A stretch of DNA of 64,000 nt from Notoacmeibacter marinus (GTDB taxonomy: Bacteria; Pseudomonadota; Alphaproteobacteria; Rhizobiales; Rhizobiaceae): assembly GCF_002238045.1 (NCBI RefSeq), contig NZ_NBYO01000001.1, forward strand, positions 310,001 through 374,000. The letters run 5' to 3'. Positions within the stretch are counted from its first letter, which is position 1. Every line of letters begins with the position of its first letter. This document shows, piece after piece, positions 46,876-55,647 of this stretch. The notes under the pieces are model-generated. The model was not told the origin of the DNA. It saw nothing but the letters and a program-made list of their open reading frames with translations, and searched no databases. A program made the translations under genes and the position numbers.

Positions 46876-49431
46876 TCAAGTTCGTCCTTCCGAAGGGGCC
46901 TGCCCAATGCCGAACGCCTCCATCTCCAGTTCTTCGGCTAGCTCGGAAAGAAGAGGATCCGTGCCACCGGCGACATGCTCGCGGCCGATCTCCATCATGA
47001 TGGGTACGGCCAGCGGCGATATCCGATCCAGCGGTTTATGCATGATTCGCCCCCTGATGCGGGAGAGCATTTCAGCGACGCGCCGCACATCGAGGAGGCC
47101 GGTCGCGGCATCCTGCCGCGTCGCCTTCAGGACGATGTGGTCCGGCTCGTGGGTGCGCAGCACGTCATAGATGAGATCGGTCGAGACCGTGACCTGGCGC
47201 CCGCTCTTTTCCTGTCCGGGGTGACGCTTGTCGATCAGCCCGGCGATCAGGGCGCAGTTGCGGAAAGTGCGCTTGAGCATGAAACTCTCGTCGAGCCAGG
47301 CTTCCAGATCGTCGCCCAGCATGTCCTCGTCGAACAGCGCGGCGAGATCGAGTTCGCCACTTTCGATCATCGCCGTCAGATCGCCATGCGCCCAGATGCA
47401 GAGCGTGTAGTCGGACGCGACGAATCCCAACGGGCGGGCACCGGCGCGCGCCATGCGGCGGGTCAGCAACATGCCGAGCGTCTGGTGCGCCAGACGGCCC
47501 TCGAAGGCGTAGGCGACGAGATAATGACGCTTGCCGCGCGGAAATGTCTCGATCAGAAGCCGGTCCGGCGGCGGAATGACACTGCGCTCCTCCTGCAGGC
47601 GCAGCCAGTCTGAGACCTGATCGGGCAGGTCCGCCCAGCGCTCGGGATCGGCCAGCATGGCGCGCACCACCTCGGCCAGATAGGTCGTTAGCGGAAACTT
47701 GCTGCCGCCATAGGCCGGAATGCGCGGGTCTTCCGATTCGGCGTCGGTCACCAGGCATTCCTGTTCGACGATTGCCTCGAAACGCACCGTCCGCCCGGCG
47801 AAGATGAAGGTGTCGCCCGCCGTCAGGCTTTCCAGAAACGCCTCCTCGATCTTTCCGAGCACGAGGCCGCCGCGCACCGGGCCGCGCCGCCGCGCCTTCA
47901 CCAGGCGGATCGTCATCGGATTGGCTTCGACGATGGTGCCGACATTAATGCGGTATTGCTGGGCGGTACGCGGGTTGGCGACGCGCCACAGCCCTTCCTT
48001 CGTGCGTCTGATCTTCGCGTAGCGATCATAGGCGCGGAGCGCATAGCCGCCGGTTGCGACGAAATCGACCGCCTGTTCGAAAAGCTCCCAGTCGAGACGG
48101 CTATAGGGGGCGGCGGATGTGATCTCATCATAAAGCGCGGCGGCATCGAACGGGTCGGCGCAGGCCATGCCCAGAATATGCTGGCATAGCACGTCCAGCG
48201 AGCCGTCGCTGAGCGCCGGCGTGTCCTGATGGCCGAGATAATTCGCTTCGAGCGCCGCTTCGCATTCCATCACCTCGAAACGGTTGGCCGGCACAAGGAT
48301 CGCCTCGGACGGCTCGTCCATCCGGTGGTTGGACCGGCCGATCCGCTGGGCCAGACGGCTGGCGCCCTTCGGCGCGCCGACATGGACCACCAGATCGACA
48401 TCGCCCCAGTCGATCCCGAGATCGAGCGTGGACGTGGCCACAATCGCGCGAAGGCTGCCGGCCTGCATCGCGGCCTCGACGCGGCGGCGCTGGCCGACAT
48501 CGAGCGAGCCGTGATGCAGCGCGATGGGCAGGCTGTCCTCATTGGTCTTCCAGAGTTCGGCGAAGAGCGATTCCGCCTGGCTGCGGGTGTTGACGAAGAG
48601 GATCGTCGTTTTGTGTCGTTTGATCGCCTCCATCACCTCGGGCAGCGCGTATTTGGCTGAGTGGCCGGCCCAGGGCACGCGATCGTCCGATTGCAGGATC
48701 TGGATATTCGGCTTGGCCCCGCCGGCCACTTCGATGATCTCGCTCATCGGCGGCGGATCGCTGCCGTCCTGCCCGACAAGCCAGCGGCGCAGGTCGTCCG
48801 GCCAGGCGACGGTGGCCGACAGGCCGATGGTTTGCAGGTCCGGGTTGATCTTTCGGAGCCGCGCCAGGCCGAGCGACAGCAGATGGCCGCGCTTGCTCGT
48901 CACCAGCGAATGCAGTTCGTCGAGCACGACAAAGCGCAAATCGCCGAAAAAATGAGCGCTGTCAGCGTGGCTGAGGAGCAGCGCCAGTTGCTCCGGCGTC
49001 GTCAGCAGAATATCGGGCGGGTTGCTTTTCTGGCGTTTGCGTTTCGAGGCGGGGGTATCGCCGGTGCGGGTCTGGATATCGACCGGAAGGCCGATGCCCT
49101 CCACCGGCGTCCTCAGATTGCGTTCGATATCTGTCGCAAGCGCCTTCAGCGGGGAAATGTAGAGCGTGTGAATGCCCTTCGCGTCCGGCGAACCGGGTTT
49201 CCGTCTGCCGCGCTCATGCAGATCGACCAGCGAGGGCAGGAAGCCGGCCAGCGTCTTGCCGGCCCCGGTCGGGGCGATCAGCAGAACCGATTTGCCGGCC
49301 TGCGCACGGGCGAGCAGATCGAGCTGATGGGTGCGCGGCGACCAGCCCCGACCGGCGAACCAGCGCAGAAAGGGTTCCGGCAGATGCGCCGAAGCGCGCT
49401 TCTCTTTCGTCGTGATCGGCTTCTGTTCCAC
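46876..49431 (-). CDS. ligase-associated Lhr-type DEXH helicase
   Basis: This protein has 851 residues from GTG 49431. RecA-like motor motifs are Walker A APTGAGKTLAG, the DEXH box VVLDELHSL, GLSATVAWPDDL, and motif VI QRIGRSNHR. After these comes the Lhr core (winged helix and the unique C-terminal domain). Lhr-core proteins are ATP-dependent 3'-5' ssDNA translocases and RNA:DNA helicases. The ATG at 49551 would overlap the upstream DUF4239 gene by 68 bases and adds unconserved sequence. Confidence 0.93.
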   Translation of the reverse strand: MEQKPITTKEKRASAHLPEPFLRWFAGRGWSPRTHQLDLLARAQAGKSVLLIAPTGAGKTLAGFLPSLVDLHERGRRKPGSPDAKGIHTLYISPLKALATDIERNLRTPVEGIGLPVDIQTRTGDTPASKRKRQKSNPPDILLTTPEQLALLLSHADSAHFFGDLRFVVLDELHSLVTSKRGHLLSLGLARLRKINPDLQTIGLSATVAWPDDLRRWLVGQDGSDPPPMSEIIEVAGGAKPNIQILQSDDRVPWAGHSAKYALPEVMEAIKRHKTTILFVNTRSQAESLFAELWKTNEDSLPIALHHGSLDVGQRRRVEAAMQAGSLRAIVATSTLDLGIDWGDVDLVVHVGAPKGASRLAQRIGRSNHRMDEPSEAILVPANRFEVMECEAALEANYLGHQDTPALSDGSLDVLCQHILGMACADPFDAAALYDEITSAAPYSRLDWELFEQAVDFVATGGYALRAYDRYAKIRRTKEGLWRVANPRTAQQYRINVGTIVEANPMTIRLVKARRRGPVRGGLVLGKIEEAFLESLTAGDTFIFAGRTVRFEAIVEQECLVTDAESEDPRIPAYGGSKFPLTTYLAEVVRAMLADPERWADLPDQVSDWLRLQEERSVIPPPDRLLIETFPRGKRHYLVAYAFEGRLAHQTLGMLLTRRMARAGARPLGFVASDYTLCIWAHGDLTAMIESGELDLAALFDEDMLGDDLEAWLDESFMLKRTFRNCALIAGLIDKRHPGQEKSGRQVTVSTDLIYDVLRTHEPDHIVLKATRQDAATGLLDVRRVAEMLSRIRGRIMHKPLDRISPLAVPIMMEIGREHVAGGTDPLLSELAEELEMEAFGIGQAPSEGRT

Positions 49432-49483
49432 CGACGTGAGATAGGCAACGCATCGGTGCGTGGAAAGCGCTTGCGTCTCAACC

Positions 49484-50299
49484 TTAACCGATTGCGATGC
49501 TGTGCTCTTCCAAACGCAGGATCGAAAGGCGCTGCGCAGCGCCGATCTCACCGTCCAGCAGCTCGTTCATCGTCGGAGCGATCAGCTTGCCCGGCTCGCG
49601 AAACGGATTGGCGAAGGCGTAGATGAAAAAGAGGATAACGCCGGAATAGAGGCCGAAGACACCGAGCAGGAAGAGATGGCTCCTTGTGGGCCGGAAGACG
49701 TAATAGGGGATCGCCAGAAGGATCACCCCGATGATGGCCGGTCCCCAGAACAGGCTTGAATAATTGTCGCTGGCCGCTGCCTCCCGCTGTTGCCGAAACG
49801 ACGCGATCTGTTTGGACCGGTCCAGCATGGTTTGCTGCAGGAAGCGCTGCCGCTCGTTCTCCGACTCCAGATTGAGGAGGTTTTCATAGACGTTCTCCCA
49901 CCGCCGCCAGCCGGCCAGGAGAAGGCCGTCGCCATCGCCGAGACTGCCAAGTTCATCGGTCGCGGCAATCTGTAGATAGTCGGCCAGACCGGCCTGCACC
50001 GTCTCGACCTCCGCTCCGCCGAAGCGGCGCATATCGTTGAAGATGTCGGCGATCGCGACCGCCTCATTGGTCAGGATCTGGCGGACGGTTTTGTAGTCGT
50101 CCAGTTCCTGGGCGTAAACCAGCGCCAAGATCAGCCCATGCAGGGCGGCGATCCGAAACCCAATGGAAGATGCGGCATCGGCCGTCTTGTCGTCCTGTTC
50201 CGGCATGAAGCGCCGCGCCAAGGCGTAGGTAGTAAGGACGAGCGCGACCGCCGCCGCCAAAAAAAGCAAACCGGTCAGCAGAGAAACAAGCAGTCCCAT
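49484..50299 (-). CDS. DUF4239 (bestrophin-like) membrane protein
   Basis: This 271-residue protein has an N-terminal TM helix, a helical soluble part (about 60-170) and two C-terminal TM helices. It resembles the DUF4239 group. Function is unknown. It is the first of three membrane-protein genes lying between the two halves of the ligase-associated repair set. Confidence 0.72.
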   Translation of the reverse strand: MGLLVSLLTGLLFLAAAVALVLTTYALARRFMPEQDDKTADAASSIGFRIAALHGLILALVYAQELDDYKTVRQILTNEAVAIADIFNDMRRFGGAEVETVQAGLADYLQIAATDELGSLGDGDGLLLAGWRRWENVYENLLNLESENERQRFLQQTMLDRSKQIASFRQQREAAASDNYSSLFWGPAIIGVILLAIPYYVFRPTRSHLFLLGVFGLYSGVILFFIYAFANPFREPGKLIAPTMNELLDGEIGAAQRLSILRLEEHSIAIG

Positions 50300-50404
50300 T
50301 CTGTCGCGAAGCCTCCTGCCGCTGTTCCGGACCGGACAGTGACAGGCAATGCGGCCTCGTCCAAGCCCCCAATCGGCGCGACCGAGGCTGAGCTGGCTGT
50401 GCTG

Positions 50405-51163
50405 TCAGGCCGTCCGCCCCTGTCCCACGCGATCGGGCACCCGCGACTGGCGGGCGATGGCGTCCACCTCGACGCCCATGCGCCGGGCGATGCGGGCCCG
50501 CGCCGACAGGAGCCTAGGATCGTCCGGCCGCAGACCAAGGGTCGTCATGAATTCGGCGCGGCTCCTCTCGCGCAGTTCGTCGGCGCTGATGGCCGTGCCG
50601 AAGAGATGATCGACCACCTCACCGCCGGGCGTCACATGGTAGTTTTTCGTGAAATCGCGGAAATGGTGCTGCGCGTGGGAACTTGCCGCCTTCTGCTCGA
50701 TCCATGAGCGCTTGACCGGCAGATGCGAGACCATGTGGAACCATTCATAGGCAAGGAAGGTGGCGACGCCGCCGACCAGCACCAGCGCCGAGGCATGGAC
50801 GAAGGGCGACGGCACGCCCAGGAGCGTCATGACGCCCCAAAAGACACAGAGATTGAGCAGCGCCATCGGGATAGCGAACCAGACCGGTACGAACAGAAGC
50901 CGTTCGGCGCTCGGAAAATCGTGATGGCCGTAATGCGCTTCGTAGAGGACATCGAACCAGAACTGCGAACGCGGCGGCGGCAGATGGAAGACGAAGCGGT
51001 GAATCAGATATTCATTGGTCATCTGTGCCGCGATGCCGAGCGGGATGACGGTCAGCAGCGTCCATGTGAAATGCGTCGCGACGATGCCGGCGCCGATGGC
51101 GAACAGCACCAGCATGGCGACAACGCCATGATGCGAGAGCAAAAGCCCGATCCGCTTCTTCAT
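50405..51163 (-). CDS. sterol desaturase/fatty acid hydroxylase family protein
   Basis: This 252-residue membrane di-iron protein has the histidine clusters EYLIHRFVFH, HYGHHDFP, EWFHMVSH and HAQHHF, which bind the iron pair in this superfamily. Substrates range from sterols to fatty acids and carotenoids; none can be chosen here. A perfect 16-base palindrome lies about 100 bases upstream, similar to the fatty-acid regulator sites. Confidence 0.9.
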   Translation of the reverse strand: MKKRIGLLLSHHGVVAMLVLFAIGAGIVATHFTWTLLTVIPLGIAAQMTNEYLIHRFVFHLPPPRSQFWFDVLYEAHYGHHDFPSAERLLFVPVWFAIPMALLNLCVFWGVMTLLGVPSPFVHASALVLVGGVATFLAYEWFHMVSHLPVKRSWIEQKAASSHAQHHFRDFTKNYHVTPGGEVVDHLFGTAISADELRERSRAEFMTTLGLRPDDPRLLSARARIARRMGVEVDAIARQSRVPDRVGQGRTA

Positions 51164-51258
51164 ATCGTCTCGCTCCTCCCCTTCGGAGCCAGAGCGGCCG
51201 CCCAGCCAGCCGCCACAGGCTACTGGAAAGAATAACCGCGATCCGGACCCATGTCATC

Positions 51259-51274
51259 ACCTTTACGTAAAGGT
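51259..51274. promoter_or_regulatory. palindrome upstream of the fatty acid hydroxylase gene
   Basis: ACCTTTACGTAAAGGT is a perfect 16-base palindrome centred on TTTACGTAAA. It shares CnTTTACGTAA with the MerR-gene operator (GACGTTTACGTAAG) but not the GACG arm. Confidence 0.5.
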
Positions 51275-51287
51275 CAGAGGGGCCGGG

Positions 51288-51914
51288 TTACTGCGCGACA
51301 TAGCGGTCGTTGCGGTGATTGATGGCGAGCGCGAGATTCAGCACCACGGCGCCGATGACGGAATAGAGAACCGCAATCGGCGAGGCCACGGTAAAGGCCA
51401 GCGCCAGGACCAGAAGATCGACGGCAAGCTGCGTAAAACCGGCACGCCAGCCGAATCTGTCCTGCAGATAGAGCGCCAGAATGCCGGCACCGCCAAGACT
51501 TGCCCGATGGCGGAACAGGGCCAGCAGGCCGAACCCGATCAGCAGCCCCGCGACGATGGCGCCTGTTAATGGCTCGATCTCACCGAACTGCAAGAGGCGC
51601 GGCTGTAACCATGTCAGCACGGACAGAAGGCCGACAGCAAGGAAGGTCTTGATCGTGAACGCCCATCCCAGCTGCGAGATGGCCAGCGCGTAAAATGGCA
51701 GGTTCAGCATGAAATAGACCAGCCCGACATTGAAATCGGTGGCGTAGGAGATGACGAGCGCCAGACCGGCGGTGGAACCGGTCAGGAAGCCGAGATGGGC
51801 GAGGATCGCGACGCCGATGGCCGCCATCACGCAACCGGTGAAGATGCCCTGCGCATCCTCCGCCGGCGTATGATTCGTCGCGGTGGCGTGCCAATCGCCG
51901 AAACGTCGTGCCAT
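51288..51914 (-). CDS. YitT-family membrane protein
   Basis: This 208-residue protein has about six TM helices and the YitT motif region GFLTGSTAGLALVISYATDFNVGLVYF. Family function is unsettled; transport is suspected. Divergent from the exonuclease gene. Confidence 0.88.
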   Translation of the reverse strand: MARRFGDWHATATNHTPAEDAQGIFTGCVMAAIGVAILAHLGFLTGSTAGLALVISYATDFNVGLVYFMLNLPFYALAISQLGWAFTIKTFLAVGLLSVLTWLQPRLLQFGEIEPLTGAIVAGLLIGFGLLALFRHRASLGGAGILALYLQDRFGWRAGFTQLAVDLLVLALAFTVASPIAVLYSVIGAVVLNLALAINHRNDRYVAQ

Positions 51915-52013
51915 CGAACGGTTCCCTTCCTGCGTCCCGCCGCAGGTTTATGACGCAGCGCACAATCATGCCAGCCGATTGTTCGAACGTTCGGTATTCC
52001 CATATTGCATGAG

Positions 52014-53024
52014 ATGCGCGCATCCGACCTGCTCCATACGCGGCCCGAAGGCCTTTACTGCCCGCCCGGCGATTTCTTCATCGACCCCGTGCAGCCAGTG
52101 GAGCGCGCGCTCATCACCCATGGCCACGCCGACCATGCCCGGCCCGGCCATACCAAGGTTCTGTCGAGCGACCAGACACTCGACATCATGGCCATTCGCT
52201 ATGGCGAGGATTTCTGTGTGGAGCGGCAGATCGCGCCGCTAGGAGAGACGCTGGACCTGAACGGTGTCCAGATCACGTTCCGGCCCGCCGGCCACGTTCT
52301 CGGCTCCTGCCAGATTGTGGTTGAGAAGGACGGCACACGCATCGTCGCTTCGGGCGATTACAAGCGCCGGCAGGATCCGACTTGCCTGCCGTTCGAGGTC
52401 GTGCCCTGCGATGTCTTCATAACCGAGGCGACCTTCGCGCTGCCGGTCTTCCGCCATCCCGATACCACAGAGGAAATCGCCCGGCTGATCGAAAGCGTCC
52501 GCCGGTTTCCCGAGCGGGCGCATGTGGTCGGCGCCTATGCGCTCGGCAAGGCGCAGCGCGTCATCAAGATGCTGCGCGATGGCGGCCACGACGCACCGAT
52601 CTACATTCACGGCGCCATGCAGAAACTCTGCGACTATTACGTCAGCCAGGGGATCGACCTTGGCGAGTTGCGGCCCGCCACAATCGACCGCAAGCAGAAA
52701 GACCAGTTCGCCGGTGCGATCATCGTCGGTCCGCCCAGCGCTTTTGCCGACCGCTGGGCACGGCGCTTTCCCGATCCGGTCGCCTGTTTCGCGTCGGGCT
52801 GGATGCGCATTCGCCAACGCGCTCGTCAGCGTGGCGTCGAACTGCCGCTCATCCTGTCGGATCACTCCGACTGGGACGAACTGTGCGAGACGATTCACGA
52901 GACCGGCTGCTCGGAAGTCTGGGTGACGCATGGTCGCGAGGAAGCGCTAGTCCGCTGGTGCGAACTTCAGGGCATCAAGGCCCGCCCGCTCCATCTGGTC
53001 GGTTATGAGGACGAGAACGAATGA
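52014..53024 (+). CDS. ligase-associated MBL-fold exonuclease
   Basis: This 336-residue metallo-beta-lactamase/beta-CASP-like protein has the zinc motif THGHADHARPGH (about residue 36), GSCQIV, SGDYKRR, and a C-terminal segment with the LSDHSDWDEL histidine and VTHGREEALV. It belongs to the exonuclease group that travels with ATP-dependent ligase. The stop overlaps the next start by ATGA. Confidence 0.93.
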   Translation: MRASDLLHTRPEGLYCPPGDFFIDPVQPVERALITHGHADHARPGHTKVLSSDQTLDIMAIRYGEDFCVERQIAPLGETLDLNGVQITFRPAGHVLGSCQIVVEKDGTRIVASGDYKRRQDPTCLPFEVVPCDVFITEATFALPVFRHPDTTEEIARLIESVRRFPERAHVVGAYALGKAQRVIKMLRDGGHDAPIYIHGAMQKLCDYYVSQGIDLGELRPATIDRKQKDQFAGAIIVGPPSAFADRWARRFPDPVACFASGWMRIRQRARQRGVELPLILSDHSDWDELCETIHETGCSEVWVTHGREEALVRWCELQGIKARPLHLVGYEDENE

Positions 53025-53965
53025 GACGATCTATCGCCTATGTCGCTCTGTCGCTAAGCGTCGCAATCATTGCTTCGCCGCTTTCGGCACAATCCCTTCC
53101 CGAGCCGACCGTCAATATCGAAGCGCTGGCGCTGCGGATCGAGGCCGCCTGCCTGGAAGCTGCGCAACCCATCGAGGATGCAACCGTCGCGCTCGACGCG
53201 ACGGGCGATGCCACCCGCGCCTATGCCATGATCGAGGGTGTCCGCGAGAACGGCGTCCGCCAGACGCGCATCTGCCTTTACGACAAGGCGAGCGACACGG
53301 TCGTCCTGTCTGCGCCGCTCAAAGCGGCGGCGACCGGTCCCGCCCGGCCCGCAACCGCTGATGCCGAGGCCGACACTGCATCGCCGGATCCAACGGAAGA
53401 TCTCGTTTTTTCGGGCGAGCCTTTCCCGTTGACGGCGGAGGATCGCGCCGAACTGCTGGCCCTGCCCAACCGGGTGCGGGCGACGCTCGCGGATCTGCAG
53501 GCTGGCGGCTGGACGCCGGGCGGTCTCGCCGAAACCGTTCTGAGCGGCCTGCGGGGCGGCTCCACCCGGCTCAGCGCCGTGCGCCCCGGCCGCTACGAAT
53601 GCAATGTGGTCTGGTACGGCTTTCTGGAGAATACGCGGCAATATATCGGCACCCATCGCTGCCGCGTGGAGCGCGACCGGCTCGGCGATCTCGTGATCCT
53701 CAAGCTGACAGGACAGAACCTCAATGCGACGCTTTTGGAGTTCAACGATGGCGATGTGGCGTTTGCCGGGCGCAGCGCGCCTTCGGGCAGCCTGGCGCAG
53801 CCCTACGATCCGGATCGGCCGGTCGACCGGTTCAATCCCAATTTCGGCAATGTCGTCGGCCGGGTCGTGACCGATGGGCGGCGCATCTATCTCATCGACA
53901 TCAACCAGCGCGGCATGACCGAGCCGGACCCGACCTATTTCCAGGTGATCGAGCTGGTGCCGTAA
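53021..53965 (+). CDS. exported protein of unknown function inside the ligase operon
   Basis: This 314-residue protein has a signal peptide cleaved near PLSAQS (residue 24). The N-terminal half is helical with one Cys pair (AACLEA, RICLYD), followed by an acidic Pro/Thr linker. The C-terminal half is beta-rich and contains YECNVVWYGFLENTRQYIG. I do not recognise a family. It overlaps the exonuclease stop by 4 bases and precedes the ligase by 17, which is unexpected for a periplasmic product. Confidence 0.8.
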   Translation: MRRSIAYVALSLSVAIIASPLSAQSLPEPTVNIEALALRIEAACLEAAQPIEDATVALDATGDATRAYAMIEGVRENGVRQTRICLYDKASDTVVLSAPLKAAATGPARPATADAEADTASPDPTEDLVFSGEPFPLTAEDRAELLALPNRVRATLADLQAGGWTPGGLAETVLSGLRGGSTRLSAVRPGRYECNVVWYGFLENTRQYIGTHRCRVERDRLGDLVILKLTGQNLNATLLEFNDGDVAFAGRSAPSGSLAQPYDPDRPVDRFNPNFGNVVGRVVTDGRRIYLIDINQRGMTEPDPTYFQVIELVP

Positions 53966-53982
53966 GGGATGGAGAAGCGGGC

Positions 53983-55638
53983 ATGAAACCGTTCGCCGAA
54001 CTTCTCGACCGGCTCGTCCTAACGCCATCGCGCAATGGCAAGATCCGGCTTCTGGTCGACTATTTCGGCGCGACGCCCGATCCCGACCGCGGCTACGCGC
54101 TGGCGGCCATCACGCGCGATCTCGACATTCCAGGCGTCAAACCCGGCATTTTGCGCGCGCTCATCACGGAGCGGATGGATGAGGTTCTGTTCGGCTATTC
54201 CTACGACTATGTCGGCGATCTGGCCGAAACGGTCTCTCTGGTCTGGCCGGAGCCGGAAGAGCCGGTGCGCGCCAATCGCGACCCCTCACTTAGCGAGGTC
54301 GTGGAAACATTTCTCGAAACAACGCGATCCGATGGGCCGGCGGTTCTGACCGACCTCCTCGACCGGCTGGATTCGTCCGGGCGCTACGCGGCGATCAAGC
54401 TCTTTACCGGCGGCATGCGGATCGGCGTCTCGGCCCGGCTCGCCAAACAGGCGCTGGCGCAATTCGGCGACAAGGATGTCACCGAGATCGAGGAGATGTG
54501 GCACGGCCTCGAGCTGCCCTATGAAGACCTCTTCGCCTGGCTGGAAGGGCGCGCCGACAAGCCGGAGCATGGCGCGCTGGCGCTGTTCCGCCCCGTCATG
54601 CTGGCAACCGCGCTGGAAGAGCCGGATTACGATAAAATCGTACCGGAGACCTACGCGGCGGAGTGGAAGTGGGACGGCATCCGCGTGCAGCTCGTCGCCG
54701 AAGGCGAGCGGCGACGGGTCTATTCACGGACGGGCGACGATATCGGCCACAGCTTTCCCGATCTGCTGGAAGCGATGGATTTCGAAGGATCGATCGATGG
54801 CGAACTGCTTGTCGGCCATCCCGAAAGCCATGACGATCAGCAGGCTGTCGGCACGTTTTCCGACCTGCAGCAGCGGCTCAACCGCAAGACGGTTTCGGCC
54901 AAGCTGATGAAGAGCCATCCGGTGTTCGTGCGGGCCTACGATCTTCTCTCCGAAGGTGAAGAGGATTTGCGCGCCCTGCCCTTTACGGAGCGACGCAGGA
55001 AGCTGGAGGCGTTCATCGCCAGGCTCGATCCATCACGGTTCGATATTTCCGACCAGATCGCCTTCGCCGATTGGGGCGAACTGAACGATTTGCGCGAAAA
55101 CCCGCCTCATCCGATCATCGAGGGGGTGATGATAAAGCGGCACGAAAGCGCCTATGTGCCGGGCCGGCCCAAGGGCGAATGGTTCAAATGGAAGCGCGAT
55201 CCGTTCACCGTCGACGCAGTGCTGATGTATGCCCAGCGCGGCCATGGCAAACGGTCGAGCTTCTATTCGGACTACACATTCGGCGTCTGGACACTGGATG
55301 AGGAGGATCGACAGATTCTGGTGCCGGTCGGCAAGGCTTATTTCGGCTTTACCGACGCCGAGCTGAAGCAGATCGACAAATATGTCCGCGACAATACGGT
55401 CGACCGTTTCGGTCCGGTGCGGTCGGTCAAGGCGACACCGGAAAGCGGCCTTGTTCTGGAAATCGCCTTCGAGGGGCTGCAATCGTCGAGCCGGCACAAG
55501 AGCGGCGTCGCCATGCGCTTTCCGCGCGTGTCACGCCTGCGTTGGGACAAGCCGAGCGCCGAAGCGGACACGCTCGACAATCTGAAGCGCCTGCTCGATG
55601 AAAATCGCGGCAAGGCGTCGCGCGTCAGGCCCGCCTGA
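53983..55638 (+). CDS. ATP-dependent DNA ligase (repair type)
   Basis: This 551-residue ligase has the adenylation lysine at 229 in EWKWDGIRVQ (motif KxDG), the motif III Glu in SIDGELLVG, EGVMIKR (motif IV), and the OB-fold motif V FKWKRD. It has an N-terminal DNA-binding domain. This is the bacterial LigB/LigC-like group linked to Lhr and MBL exonuclease, not the NAD+ replication ligase. GGAG precedes the ATG. Confidence 0.94.
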   Translation: MKPFAELLDRLVLTPSRNGKIRLLVDYFGATPDPDRGYALAAITRDLDIPGVKPGILRALITERMDEVLFGYSYDYVGDLAETVSLVWPEPEEPVRANRDPSLSEVVETFLETTRSDGPAVLTDLLDRLDSSGRYAAIKLFTGGMRIGVSARLAKQALAQFGDKDVTEIEEMWHGLELPYEDLFAWLEGRADKPEHGALALFRPVMLATALEEPDYDKIVPETYAAEWKWDGIRVQLVAEGERRRVYSRTGDDIGHSFPDLLEAMDFEGSIDGELLVGHPESHDDQQAVGTFSDLQQRLNRKTVSAKLMKSHPVFVRAYDLLSEGEEDLRALPFTERRRKLEAFIARLDPSRFDISDQIAFADWGELNDLRENPPHPIIEGVMIKRHESAYVPGRPKGEWFKWKRDPFTVDAVLMYAQRGHGKRSSFYSDYTFGVWTLDEEDRQILVPVGKAYFGFTDAELKQIDKYVRDNTVDRFGPVRSVKATPESGLVLEIAFEGLQSSSRHKSGVAMRFPRVSRLRWDKPSAEADTLDNLKRLLDENRGKASRVRPA

Positions 55639-55647
55639 CAGGGCGGT

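Noticed and set aside
51965-52003. GTTCGAACGTTC as a LexA box before the exonuclease gene
   Set aside because: Alphaproteobacterial LexA sites have GTTC N7 GTTC; here the repeats are 4 bases apart, so the match fails.
55624-55639. GTCAGGC CC GCCTGAC palindrome at the ligase stop as a terminator
   Set aside because: Only a 2-base loop and no U tract; it lies in coding sequence.
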